Source: Pratylenchus scribneri (Eukaryota > Nematoda > Chromadorea > Rhabditida > Pratylenchidae). From it: a DNA stretch of 64,000 nucleotides. A program made the position numbers and the translations under genes. This document shows, in pieces, positions 47,460 through 58,455 of the stretch. The notes under the pieces were generated by a model, which had not been told where the DNA came from, ran no database searches, and saw only the letters and a list, made by a program, of their open reading frames with translations. The first letter of the stretch is position 1. Each line of letters starts with the position of its first letter. The stretch covers positions 1,054,001 through 1,118,000 of the forward strand of contig JAQSEB010000040.1 of the NCBI GenBank assembly GCA_030063045.1. The letters run 5' to 3'.

Positions 47460-49290
47460 TATTTAAATAATTGTCAATTAGGTATCAGATTTTCCAACCA
47501 ATTTGGCATTAAGTCCAATTTATTCAATTAAATAAAATTTATTTTTTTTACATTTTATTTTAAATATTCGTAGGGATCTCTGGCGTAATTTTTATTAAAT
47601 TTAATCCAAAAATTGATTTAATTTTATAGAAAATTGAATCAAATTATTTTATAAGATTAAAATTTCTGGATAATAAATGAAAATTTTTCTTGTATGATTA
47701 TTAAAAATTTTATCTTTTTATTTGTACCATTTCTTTTGCAACTTTAACATTTTTTAAATTTATTTTTTCTAATTTTATTTTTTAAATTTAAATTTTATTT
47801 TATGTAATTCGATGTTCAACTTTTTATTAATTTTCATCCCAAAATTAATTTGAATTTATAGAAAATTGAATACATTTATTTTATTAGATTAAATATTTTA
47901 AAAATTTGATCAATTTTTTCTTCCATTATTTTTACAAATTTTATCCAGAAGTCATCTTAATTTATAAAAAATTAAATCAATTTATTTATAAGATGTAAAA
48001 TTTTTGATTTCTTTAAAAATCTTTTTTGTAAATGTTTTATCAACTATCAAAATTAAATCCTAATTTCAATTATCAACTCTAAATAAATTTATTCCAAACT
48101 AAATTTTCATTAATTTTACATAAATAGAGGTGAGGAATTATTTTTCAACTTTGGTAGGGATGAAGGATTAAAAAACGAAATTTTCAGCCCGAATTTTGCG
48201 GCCTTAAATTTTGCGGTCCCTACCAAAATCGAAATTTGCGAGTATAATTTTATGGACTTACCAAAATATGAAACAATTTATTCTATTTAATTCATATTTC
48301 TTGCGCATTTTTTACAGTTAATCTAATTAATTAAATCAGACATTAATGAATGATTGCAAAATAGAGTGCCATTTCATTCATTTTTTTTCCATTTCCGTCT
48401 TGCATTCTTCCAATTCCCATTTGAATTTGGGGTCCTTTTATACGGTCATCAGCAGCCGAGCAAATACAATTTAAGTTTTTTTATGTGGGCGTTACATGAA
48501 TTTTGACCACATTCAACGAATGGATAACTTTCTTTTTAATGTGAATTATAATTTACAAACAAGCCTAATTTTCTTGTGACCTTCAACTTTGTAATGCGAT
48601 ATTTGCTGTTTTTTTCTGATTTTATTGTTATTCCGATAATTTACATAATTTTCAAGATTGGCGTGACTAGAATTTTTATTATTCACCGTAATTGTATTTT
48701 TAATTAAAAAAATTAACACGCAGAACAATCCTTCCCTTTGGTAGAACAAGCTGTGGGGATAAACTTAATATGAATTTCAAAAAATTTACAACTTAAATTT
48801 CAATGACCAGCAGAAAATTCATAAGAGAATGAATGTTTTTGTCCTTTAGTTTGTATTTGTCGACATTTTCATTTAATATTATTTTTTAACTGTGATAATT
48901 TGTTTGAATAATACGGATATATTGCGTGTCTTTGGCAAAATTTACAAAAAATTTTTGTTCGTTTATTTCTTTATTCAGTGAATTTGTATTTTTTACATGA
49001 GGAAAAATGGGTAAGCAGAATAATTATTATTGCTTTTAGTTTTGCTAGCTTTCAAAGTATTTATACTGATACTGATTTTCAATGACCAAAACATTCAAAA
49101 TTTCTTATTTAACAGCTGTTAATATTTTGAGTAGTTTTTTATTTTAGATTTGAATTTCTTAAATAAAATCGACCCAATATTCCATCGAAAAATACTTAAA
49201 TAGATCTATCGGCCTCAACATACACCTATAATTTAAGCAATTTATATATTTTTTAGTGAATTTTAGAGAATAATCGTATCCTTCAGGCAG
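47460..49290. other. Spacer with repeat units and a small foldback
   Basis: Two or three dispersed-repeat units (to about 48010), then at 48150-48240 a small foldback (TTTGGTAGGGA ... TCCCTACCAAA). A minus-strand open frame at 48546-48749 has no ATG start and no recognisable domain; I do not call it a gene. Confidence 0.45.
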
Positions 49291-49297
49291 ACAAAAT

Positions 49298-50891
49298 ATG
49301 CAATCCGCACCAATTCCCCTGTTCACATTTTCTACAAACCCGAACAGCTACTATACATCCATAAATGACACACTTACTATGGCAGTCAGCAATGTGCAGA
49401 TTGGCATTGTGCTCAGCCTTCAAATAACTTCCCTTTTACTGATTGCGAATTTGCTAATTTTTATGCCGATATTTGGAAAATCCTGTGTAAAAATTTCGGC
49501 TATTATAAAATTGTTCCTTTGCTTCCATGCTCTACTGTTGGTCTTGGGCGTGCCCACTTATCTGCAAAAAGTGAGTTAATTTTTCTGCTGGTGGTTAAAA
49601 ATATTTTGCACTTCTTACTATCTTATCTTTTTTACTAAGTTTGAAGATTTTTTCATAAATTTTATTATTTTTGGTCAATATTTCATCAATATTTTAGCCT
49701 ATATTTGGCCATTTTTGCCAAAATTCTGCTATTTTTATTACAATATTTTATGCCTATATTTCAAGAATCTAAATCAATCCCAGCTCTAATAATTATAAAA
49801 AAAATTATTTTTTTTTATATTTTTTGAATCCTTGAAAATACCACGCAAATTTAATATTATTAATAGTATGATTACTTAAAATAATAAAAATTATATATTG
49901 AAGTGTAGTAAATTTTATATTATGCTAAATTCCCACATCAAGGCATTTGGGTTTTTTGATCCGCGCACAAATCTATATACTTGGTAATTTGCATCATCGA
50001 TATTGCCGGCCCATACAATTTCATACAACCGTATTTGTCATTGATCTTGACATTGGAGCGCATTTTGATCATTCGGTTCCCAATTTATTTTATGCGCTAC
50101 CGAAAACATTACATTTGTGGAGCGGCAATTTTGACTCCTTTGGTTTATATTTTAACAATTGTTTGGTATTTTCTTGAGATGCCATTGGACCCGGCTATAG
50201 GTAAATTCATTTACAATATACTTAATTTTGGACCAGTTATTCGTAGTTATATTTTTAATAAATAAATTCTAAAAATATAAATCAAATAAATATATTAAAA
50301 ATTACATTTTCAAATTTAACAGTTCTCAAATCACCTCCTCTAATAAACAATTCGCCGAAATTTGGTTACATTCCTCAGACTTCTTTGAAATTAACTTTTG
50401 GAGGATTGGACATTTTCTGTAGCGCCTTTTTCTTTTTATGCTTAAACAAGGAAATGGGCAAAAACATTGTAACAAATTATTCTAATAAATTGTTTAATAA
50501 AAATAATTAATAAAAAATCAGAAAAATCGAGTCGTTAAATTTACTGTTATTTGCGAAATTCTTCTGGAAGTATTGCCGGCATTTATTTTCCAGATTGTAA
50601 ATTTAACCAAAGTAAGTATGAATAATAAGCAATAAAATATGATTAAAAAAGATTTAATAAAAATTTATTTGGAAATATGCAGAATTTGTCACTTTTTTTA
50701 AGATAATGCCCGATTTATTGAAACTTTTTGTCGGCAATTTTTCCTCTGTAATGGCTACATTGAATTTGACTCTCTGTGTTCTCTATTACAATTGGATTTT
50801 CTTGCTAGTCGCACCACGCCAGCAGATCGGTTGCGTCTCATTATCGGGCCAATTGAAAATTACAACAGTAAAAAGTGTGGCAACGAAATAA
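49298..50891 (+). CDS. Seven-transmembrane receptor paralogue with a frameshift
   Basis: Exons: 49298-49570, 49943-50200, 50323-50468, 50522-50611, 50703-50891, all GT-AG. Each exon aligns with the receptor at 3445-9699: PTYLQK with PASLHK at intron 1; LTLERILIIRFP with TIERIIFLRFP; VVKFTVICEILLEVLPA with VVKFTIITEICLNICPA; LFVGNFSS with QFVGNLDL. Introns are at identical positions and phases. Exon 2 is 258 nt against 259 nt in the paralogue. One base is missing just after the sequence encoding FDPRTNLYTW (near 49984), which shifts TM3 out of frame and creates a stop. Exons 3 and 4 are separated by a 53-nt intron. The gene is either a recent pseudogene or carries one sequencing error; all other splice sites and frames look maintained, which favours the latter or very recent loss. 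Confidence 0.7.
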
Positions 50892-50894
50892 TTA

Positions 50895-51520
50895 GTAAAG
50901 CGAACAGTAAATAAATTCGTATAAAAATAGTTTACATTATTTTTGTGTATTTTGTACAGTAAAAAATAAAATTTTAATGATAAAATTATTTTTTCACCGT
51001 ATTCATGCCCCTATCATAACCCTTACTTTTATTCCCATTTCGGACCCTAACCCTAGCTCCTAATTCGGTCTGTAATTGAAATTTCATATAGTAAATTGAC
51101 TAAGACGAGTCGAATGAGCTTACTTTTGAGTCTTTACGATGTCTATTTCCAAAATTGCTGAGCCAAAAAGCCTGGGCAATTATGGAAATGCCCCAATTTC
51201 CAATATTATATTACCCAGGCTAAAATAAATCGATTAGGAATATATGCCAATAAAAATAAAATGGACCATACCAAAGAAAAATTAGATAATTTTAAAAGGG
51301 AAACAAACTTTCACAATAATACTCAAAAAAAATATATCATAATAACATTTTTGCTCATAATCAATAATTTATATAATAAATAAATATTTTCAAACTGGAT
51401 AAACTCTTTTAATTTCAACAAATATGTAGATATAACTATATGAAATAGTATGATTGTATTTTTTATAGAATATATTTTTTAAAATTTTAATCAAATGAAA
51501 TACATGAATTTCTTCATTGA
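50895..51520. other. Intergenic spacer between convergent genes
   Basis: The 3' flanks of the receptor (plus) and the lyase-like gene (minus) meet here. No further coding sequence is supported. Confidence 0.4.
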
Positions 51521-51524
51521 ATGT

Positions 51525-52631
51525 TTAATTCGGATTGTTGGCATGTGTCAATGTTTCCCATGCATAAAAATAGTCGGCACGCATTGGCCTATTTTTGGTC
51601 AAATGAATTGCCACAGCAGGCATTGAAGTGAGGTTCAGCCTGTTAGCATAATGATTGTAGAGCACCTCAAAAACTGGTCCAAGTCCGAATTTAACGGTTC
51701 CATTGCAAAGCCAATTTGGGATTGGAGCTGCCCCAATATCATAGCTAAAAATATTTATATTTTGAGAAAAAAAGATATAGTAAATAATTTTTATCCTGCC
51801 AGATATTCCCTATTTTTCAGAAAAAATTATTCCCCCGAATGCTTGTGTATTTTGATGTAAAATTAAAGCGTAAAATATATACAATTCTTTTAGGTTAGTT
51901 TTTAATTTGGCCAAAAATACTAGTATTGAAAATGGTAAAAATATTATAATGGTTAATGGTTTGTCCTAGATCATCAAATGCTATATCCAATAGATAGATC
52001 TAGTCAAAATGCATCAATTGGTAATTATTATTAAATTTGTCACTGTTTAATCAAAAATTTGAGTATTAAACCATTTAAACCATCTTTGTGTTTTTGGTTC
52101 AAAACCAATAAAAATTGATTAAACCTAGGCCAAATCATAATCAATCGATGCTTCTGGGAGAGATCTATTCGATTGAGTAATAAGCTATAAGATTTGGAGG
52201 TATAAAAATAACGTAAAATATAAATCTTTATAATCTTTCGCTATTTTCTATAATTTAGTCACTAAAATAAATGTTTTATATTGAAATTTTCTTAATGGAA
52301 TATGATTGAATTTGATTGGCTTTTTAAAGAGAACATCATTTATTTCCTTCCTATTGTTCTCCGTTTAATGAATATAATTATAGACTTTTTTGAAAAATTA
52401 ATAATGAAAACAATAAAAATTTACGTTGCGTGGAAATTGGCAGAGAGCACAATTCGTTCCGTCATTTCGGCATACAAATCAATGCCCTGATGCCAAGCAG
52501 TCTCAGCCACATGAGAAGCAACTTGAATGCTCCATGCCATATGACCAAAATCTCGACATGTTTCTTGGGAAATTCCATCAACAAAAATTTTCTGTCCCAA
52601 CGAAAAAGTAATCAACCGATTATCACGCTCG
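51525..52631 (-). CDS. Alginate-lyase-like protein, C-terminal part
   Basis: Two exons (minus): 52425-52631 and 51525-51744, joined in phase 2 with GT-AG sites. They encode the C-terminal ~140 residues of a protein resembling the alginate lyase family (Pfam Alginate_lyase, PF05426 type). QETCRDFGHMAW matches the family E-x-x-RD-x-x-H block. AETAWHQGIDLYAE matches the helix that follows, and YAWETLTHANNP at the C-terminus matches the usual W-x-TLTHA ending. The family consists mainly of bacterial and fungal polysaccharide lyases with an alpha/alpha toroid, so acquisition by horizontal transfer is possible. Upstream exons must exist before 52631 (the first visible exon starts at an acceptor) but I could not identify them. 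The intron contains a MITE copy. The fold assignment is from remembered motifs and needs a profile search. Confidence 0.55.
51948..52200. mobile_element. MITE-like element, diverged copy 2
   Basis: Shares TTAATGGTTTGTCCTAGA, a TATCCAATAGATAGATCTAG-type block and TTTTTGGTTCAAAACCAA with the palindromic element at 2168-2486. It lies in the intron of the lyase-like gene. Confidence 0.6.
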
Positions 52632-52639
52632 CTAAATTT

Positions 52640-53870
52640 TTTTTAAATTATTTAAACATTTTGCTAAAATGCTATTTATATTTATCGTAATTTCTGATTC
52701 GGCATGTTCTATTTATCATATAGCTTTGATTATTCACAGATCGGATCATTTTATTTATTAGATTTTATTTTCATACAGTTAATATATTTCATCATTTTGA
52801 AGCTACATTATAGTAAACTGAAATTTCGAGCTTCTTAGGCTTACACAAATCACAATGTAGAGAATTATTATATGAATTAAATTAATGCTAACAAATAATA
52901 GGTATTAGAAAATTTTTTTTAAAAATATATATTTTCACATAAATTGACTGACTTGTAAAGCGAAAAAGAGAAAAAAAATTACACTAGTCTAAAAAATTAA
53001 TTTTTAAACCAATAAGGAAAATATTTTTCTACATGGTATAATTTAAATTTGGAAATTTTATAAGACCTACAATTATTTTTAAAATATTTTTGAATGTCTC
53101 CATCTTTCAAAAATATTATAAAATAATTAATAAATGAGGTTATTAAAGTTCCAAATTTATCTTATTTTATGTAGGTAATTACTCTACTTTTTGTATAAAA
53201 ATTAATTAAATTTTTAGGCACAAAAATCATTTTTCGCCAAGGATTCGGTCAATTTTGTTTGAATAGTTTTATAAAATTCCTAATTGTAATTGATGATGGT
53301 TTGACAGAAAATCTCTCCATCTATAAATAAAAAATTTATTCATGGAGATTAGAGATTAATTAATTTTTTAAAATTTAACAAAGAATTGAAGTGGATAATT
53401 TTTATTTAATTAGCAGCGGGTGAAAATTATTGGAATCTGGTATTGGAGAAATTAATGGCAACAAATTTTACATCATTATCGTCATTTTCCCCAATAATTT
53501 AATTTTAATTTTGATGAAATCATCGGTATCAAAATTTTGTCTGATGGTAAATGAGATGTGATCATTTTTTGCCCCTCTGGTTAGGATGAATCATTAATTA
53601 ATGTGAATAAAATTTTCATTTAGTTGAATTCATTTTCCACATTCACTTATATTTTTTAATCATCCCATTTTTCTCTTATTTCATTCATATTTTATGAAAA
53701 TCGTAAAAACGGCCTAAAATGGCTTAAAATTCTATTAAAATTAATCCAATGTTATTCCTATAATTTAATAAAATTTTTATTACAAATTATTTAAGATTCA
53801 AATAAGAATCAAATTTTCATCCTTCCAATAAATCTGATTCTAACAAATTCATCTCTAACTTAAACATTCC
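52640..53870. other. Upstream region of two divergent genes
   Basis: This should contain the missing 5' exons of the lyase-like gene (minus) and the promoter of the three-finger gene (plus). One minus-strand segment at about 53225-53320 is partly open (EFYKTIQTKLTESLAKNDF) but contains an in-frame stop and cannot be matched to the lyase family with confidence. Confidence 0.3.
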
Positions 53871-53873
53871 TAA

Positions 53874-55561
53874 ATGTGCCGTTTAATTTTTCTTCTTTTT
53901 CTGATGGCCAACATCGTGCCACAATATTCAACTCAACCTGATAAAGGTAAAAAAGGAAAAAAATATTTTTATATTGTTTGGTAATTTTTTCCAAAAAATT
54001 CTAAAAATGAGACTAACCAAATTTGGGTATTTGTATCTTACCGCGTACCGTTTTAGAATTTAAATATCCAAGTTAAAAAATGCCTTTATTTAAATTGACT
54101 CTCAAATCCCCATATAATTTGGGAATATGATGAATTAAATTAAAAATTTTTCTTTTATTTTTTCCCCAAAATGACATATTTCTATATCAAATATAAATCA
54201 AAATACTTATTTATTGAATTATTTATTGTCTAATTATAATTATCGTTTTTTTTTTTTGTAAATTCATTTAAGAATCTTTTTGCAGGTGCCGAGAAATGTT
54301 ACGAAGCCTTTCATGCATCTGATGAACCTAAAGAGAGAGATTGTGAATGGGGTGTCTGCTTTTTGATGAAATGTACTTCCGATGGTATTTTATATCTTTT
54401 CTAGCAAATTCTTTTTTTTCGAATTGCCCAAATTAGTGTTAAATCTTTTACAGAGTTTTTCGATTTAATTTAATATATTTCTTTTTTTTCCAAGGTAGTA
54501 TGGGTTGCGGAAAGTGTGGAATTGGGACTGCTGGGTTGGATTTTTTGGGTTGCAAATGTGAAGAATGCAAAGAGAATTTGTGCAACCAGCCCAAATGTAG
54601 GAAAAAAAGAAAATTTTCCTTCATTAAATTAATTTTTCTCTTCCACTTATAATTATACCTTATTTAACAAAGTTCTAAAATTTAAGCAAAAATTAAATTT
54701 GCAAAATCTGCTATTTTATTTTTGTTTCGACAAATTTGTAATCAATTTAGCCCATTATCCATTCTTATTATTAGATCCCATAAAAAAGTGCTATGTGGGC
54801 CGACCTGACATTTCTGGCGAATACAAAGAGGAAATGTGCAACATTTTCAATAATGACGGCTGCAAAACCGTTGAACATAATGGTGGAAGAAGTGCTCAAG
54901 GTTTGCAGCTGATGATCATTATATCAGAGATGGCTTCGATTTTCAATTTTTTTCGATTCGACAGTCATTTTTGGAACAAAAATGTCGATTTTCAATTACG
55001 GAAAAATTTTTTCCCTCCGAAATTTCGATTTTTTATTTCTGAAAATTCTGATAAAAAATCATATAGAATATATAAATGATATTGGGTATAAATTTCTATC
55101 AAATATTTAAAGAAAAGTTATTTTTCATTATTATTTTCGAGCTTATCTTATTAACATATTTTTGCATTTATTGGCAATAAATTTATTCAAGATTAAATTT
55201 AATTTTTATGATCATTTTTTAAATTTTTTTTCGATTTGAAGTCGATTTTCGGTCATTTTTGGGACCGAAATTTTAATTTCCGATTTCAATAATTTTTGGA
55301 GACATCGAATCCATCTCTGAGTGAATCATATAATAAAATTTTTAGTAAAAAATAATCTCATTTTATTAAGACTATGAAAAAAGTTGTGGAAAATGTCCAG
55401 CACCCGATGAATTGCCCAAAGGATCCAAATGTACTAATTGCAGCGATAAGGATTTGTGCAATATCGACAAAGACAAAGGTGAACTAGCAAGGAGAGTATT
55501 TGATATTATTAATTCGTTCAAAAAAATATTAAAAATAAAGAATAAATTCCAATGTCGATAA
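53874..55561 (+). CDS. Secreted protein with two three-finger (Ly6/uPAR-like) modules
   Basis: Exons: 53874-53946, 54286-54384, 54495-54596, 54775-54900, 55371-55561; every intron is phase 1, as in modular extracellular proteins; 196 aa. Exon 1 is a signal peptide (MCRLIFLLFLMANIVP). Exons 2-3 form module 1, opening EKCYEAF and closing CEECKENLCN. Exons 4-5 form module 2, opening KKCYVG and closing CTNCSDKDLCN. The C-rich pattern with a terminal LCN is characteristic of the LU/Ly6 three-finger fold, whose members act outside the cell as ligands, receptor modulators or GPI-anchored proteins. As annotated it ends in a basic tail without a clear GPI signal. A hydrophobic stretch in another frame right after the stop (IGNLQFIGFHIIF) might be an alternative last exon. 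Intron 4 contains a terminal-inverted-repeat element. Confidence 0.75.
54925..55319. mobile_element. TIR element in an intron, 395 bp
   Basis: Ends CAGAGATGGCTTCGAT / TCGAATCCATCTCTG are inverted repeats, with internal mirrored copies of TTTTCGATT-like sequence. The termini look hAT-like, but the flanking 8 bp do not match each other, so the target duplication has decayed or the boundary is slightly off. It lies in intron 4 of the three-finger gene and accounts for most of that intron. Confidence 0.6.
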
Positions 55562-56284
55562 TTGGCAATTTGCAATTTATTGGGTTTCACATTATTTTTC
55601 TTTCAACCTAACCTCATACCTATATATCTCCCTTATACCAAGCATAAAAATTTTATGCTTATTAAAGAATTTTGAAAAAATTTTTTATGTATTTTTTATT
55701 TCTTAATAAACTAGGTGATCGATTATGCTCATACCTTCATATTAATGAAGGGACGCTATACCATTTTAAAATTTTTTGAGCGGATGTTTCCTATCTGAAT
55801 TATGAATTGTGACTTTTAAATATTTAAGTTTTTCTTTGCGGCCATATTTAAGCCAGAAATGGCTTTTCTAATTTCTTCCTAACTCAAAACATTTGTAAAA
55901 AATAATTTTTCGTTTATTTCGAATAAGTTACTTCCTCGCTAATTTATGGCCAAAATAATGACCAAAGTTTGTTGTTAGAGTGGTATTGTATAAGTGAAAT
56001 ATTTCCATATGGGCTTTTGAATTAATCCTATAAACATTTATTAACTTACTATATCTATATCTAGGTTCCATAAAACAGTGAGCAGCATTAAGGCTCATTT
56101 GACTACCACTCTGTAGTCAAATGAGGCTTAGGAATGCAAAATAAATCTTTAAGCATTTATTTCATTTATCGTTTTGATTCGAACATTCAATTCTCTGCTT
56201 TATTACATCTTTTGAAGAATAATTCAGAAAATAAAAAAATTTATGATGTTAAAGAATATTTTATGAGAACGGATGGATTCATAT
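55562..56284. other. Intergenic spacer
   Basis: No coding sequence supported. Contains one strong hairpin (separate entry). Confidence 0.4.
56085..56137. repeat. Near-perfect hairpin
   Basis: Arms TAAGGCTCATTTGACTAC and GTAGTCAAATGAGGCTTA pair with one mismatch around a loop of about 7 nt, and GCATT/AATGC extends the stem. The loop is short for a microRNA precursor, so a foldback-element remnant is equally likely. Confidence 0.6.
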
Positions 56285-56285
56285 T

Positions 56286-57125
56286 TCATGGTCGAGATAT
56301 GGGGGGCGTATCATATTCATGTGAATGTGAATGTGGAGTCAATGGCAATGGTACATCGTAAACATCACTAATCGAAAAATCATGCAAAGAAAGAGGAGGA
56401 GGAGGAGGTGAATTTTGTGGCGGAGGCGGATGAATTAAAAGTGGGGGAAAAAGAGATTGTGGATGTGACCGATGACGATTCATTTGCAACGCAATATTGG
56501 GGCGCCGCCTTTTTTTCTTTTTCATAATCCAACCAATTATTGCCATTATTGCCATACCAACAACCAAACCAATCGTAAAAAACACTTAAAGAAAATTGAA
56601 AATAACAAAATTTGTCAAAATTTTACAAATGTTTTTCAAGGGATCTTGTAAAATGGAAGGGCACAAAGCCGGGGCAATGGTAGAAATGGGGATTTGTGAT
56701 AGGTTCGATTTTGAAGAAGACGACTAAAATGGATCATTCGTTGAATTTAAACTTTTTCAACCTCTATTGTCGCAACATTGCAACTGTTAGTTGTAGACTG
56801 AGATGGTGGAAATGTGGATGTGGCCAAAGAAGGGCATGGGGGAGTTGGAACGGATGGGCATTGGTGTGGATCTTACAGAAACGAAATTAAAGTTGAAATG
56901 GATATTAATACCTGATCGAAATGTAATTGTGGATGATGTTGGAGGAGTTGGCCCGGTTGGGCATAATTCACAAAGACAAAGCGAAATTATTGTTTTATTT
57001 GAGTTAAAATTAATGCATGGGGCATTGAATCCAAAAGGACGGTGGCATTCACCGTTTTTCACCCAAATGTTTTCAAATGCTGTCATTCCATGGAATAAAA
57101 GGAAAATCAATTGGAATTGGAACAT
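56286..57125 (-). CDS. Single-pass membrane protein with proline-rich tail
   Basis: Exons (minus): 56912-57125, 56753-56871, 56627-56723, 56286-56584, with GT-AG junctions and matching phases; 242 aa. The N-terminus is a signal peptide (MFQFQLIFLLFHGMTA). The ectodomain has about eight cysteines (GECHRPFGFNAPC, LCLCELCP, QCPS, PPCPS) and a Thr/Ser/Pro-rich stalk. Exon 4 opens with a transmembrane helix (LFFTIGLVVGMAIMAIIGWI) followed by the stop-transfer KKKKRRR. The cytoplasmic tail contains HPPPPQNSPPPPPLS, a likely SH3/WW ligand, and a His-rich end. The layout is that of a type I receptor or adhesion protein. No family recognised. Its opposite strand is also open over much of exon 1, which is a shadow. 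Confidence 0.65.
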
Positions 57126-57139
57126 TTTACTATTTTAAA

Positions 57140-57630
57140 TTAAAATGATATCCACTTTTTATCAATCACTAGCATTGTCCTCTTTATTGCTTTATCCCCT
57201 TAGTCCCGCATTTATCTCCTCCTTTCGTTTTTGCCATCTTCATATTCCATTTCATATCCAATCAATTTTTCCTTCACATTTTCTCGCGAAGGGTGATCGA
57301 GAAAATGGAATATTATATGGACGAAATAAAACATTGTAGAAAAGTGATTGTCGATTGCTTTTTTTTGGTGGTCGAAAATTCAATGATAAATTGCAAAAAT
57401 AACTAGAGGCGATAAATGTTTATCCAAAAATATTGATTCTAAAATTAATCCTCACATATCTAGTTATCAAAATAGTTCAAAATAATAATGAAAATTAAAA
57501 TTGGAAAAGCAGAATAATAAGAAATAAAAATTTTCGAATTGTTGAAAAATGATCAAAGAAGGAAATATTAAATCAAAATTTTTAAATGGACTATTTTGAT
57601 GATTTGAAATGTTGCTATTTTTGTTAATTC
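57140..57630. other. Intergenic spacer
   Basis: No gene supported. 57340-57480 resembles 58730-58870 (GTGGTC(G/C)AAAATT, then AATTAATCCTCACATATCT, then AATCAAAATA), the shared 3' flank of the two MA3-like paralogues. Confidence 0.5.
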
Positions 57631-57635
57631 CAATT

Positions 57636-58119
57636 TCATTCATCCCCATTTGTATTTCCATTTTTAGCCTTTTGCATCTTTCCATCGAAAGAGGAAGATG
57701 GACGTTCATTAGCCAAAAAACGGGTATTTTTGCTTGTCGATGCTACCATGGCCGAAGTCCTGATCAGGTCATTGTCCCCATCGCTTTCTGATTCGGAATC
57801 ATCTCCCATTATGGACTGGATTTTTTTCTGTTTTTGAAGAATTGGTTTGAGAGGCGTGCACCTATATGAAAAATTTAAAAAAATCAATTATTAAATTTAA
57901 CTTCCAAGATGGATCCAAAAGATTTCGGCTACTTGCAATTTTGATAGCATCAGTTAGCGCTGACTCAAAAAAGTCGCCGGTTTTAAAATAAAGAAATTGG
58001 AGAGTTGAGAGTGTCATAAAGCTGTTTTCTACCAAATTAATAATTAATTTGGCAAATTCCCTTTTGGCATATTCCGTTTCTCCACATAGCTCCAAAGGAT
58101 CTTTGCTTATTTCATCCAT
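57636..58119 (-). CDS. Short paralogue of the MA3 protein, lacking the MA3 domain
   Basis: Exons (minus): 57902-58119 and 57636-57861, phase 2 junction; 147 aa. The N-terminal part (AKREFAKLIINLVENSF, then DAIKIASSRNLLDPSWK) aligns with the longer neighbour at 58931-60041 (AAEMFAFLLVKLVEHNI, then KAFAIAKNRHLLNEKYS). The exon encoding the MA3 domain is absent and the protein continues directly into an acidic Ser/Glu/Asp tail (GDDSESESDGDND). The start is the ATG at 58119; upstream in-frame codons have no ATG and meet a stop. Both paralogues share a TTATAAAGGG promoter block. It may be a decoy-like truncated protein or a decaying duplicate; the frame is fully open. Confidence 0.55.
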
Positions 58120-58220
58120 TGAAGCAATTGTTTGGATCAAGGTTGGCTGGGCGATTGTTCATTTGGAATAAATAGAAGGAAAATGAAGGAAAATGGGGAA
58201 TGAAGGAAGACACTGAGGAA

Positions 58221-58230
58221 TTATAAAGGG
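58221..58230 (-). promoter_or_regulatory. TATA-type promoter block of the short MA3 paralogue
   Basis: The minus strand reads CCCTTTATAA about 100 nt before the ATG; the same block precedes the longer paralogue (60103-60112). Confidence 0.5.
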
Positions 58231-58289
58231 CAACTGCGCAAACAAAATTTAATTATTCACGTGAAATTCAAAAAGGAAAATGACAAATA

Positions 58290-58455
58290 ACAAAAATTTC
58301 ATTTCCTTTGAAATTTTGGCCAAAATTAATTAAATTTCTTATTATCAAAAATATCATTTCCTTTGAAATTTTGGCCAAAATTAATTAAATTTCTTATTAT
58401 CAAAAATTTCATTTCCTTTGAAATTTTGGCCAAAATTAATTAAATTTCTTATTAG
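58290..58455. repeat. Tandem repeat, about three 54-bp units
   Basis: ATTTCATTTCCTTTGAAATT with TTGGCCAAAATTAATTAAAT and TTCTTATTATC repeats three times just upstream of the short MA3 paralogue promoter. Confidence 0.85.

Larger units (their letters stand above)
25561..48010. repeat. Dispersed repeat family with a variable window
   Basis: More than 25 related units fill this region on the plus strand. The ordered landmarks are: ATTTTATTTTAAATATTCGT; a variable window of about 15-18 nt; TTTTTATTAAATTTTATCC; AAAAATTGATGTAAAT; TTATAGAAAATTGAATCAAT; TTATTTTATGAGATGTAAAA; and, in fuller units, a tail with CAACAGTCAAAATCAAATCC and AATAATGGAGCCAAATAATT. Units differ in length by internal deletion. 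They lie between and sometimes fused to BCAT exon remnants. No reading frame is shared. Confidence 0.85.

Noticed and set aside
25561..48010. A CRISPR-like interpretation of the conserved-variable-conserved repeats
   Set aside because: The genome is eukaryotic, the conserved part is over 100 nt and poorly conserved at the ends, spacing is irregular, and no cas genes exist. Only the layout is reminiscent.
48546..48749. Minus-strand open frame with a hydrophobic start
   Set aside because: It begins at TTG, is AT-rich, and has no homologue or splice context I can support.
56085..56137. microRNA precursor
   Set aside because: The stem is strong but the loop is only about 7 nt and the arms are short; kept only as a hairpin.
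56803..57138. Plus-strand open frame of 111 codons
   Set aside because: It is antisense to exons 1 and 2 of the membrane-protein gene, which has a signal peptide and consistent splicing.
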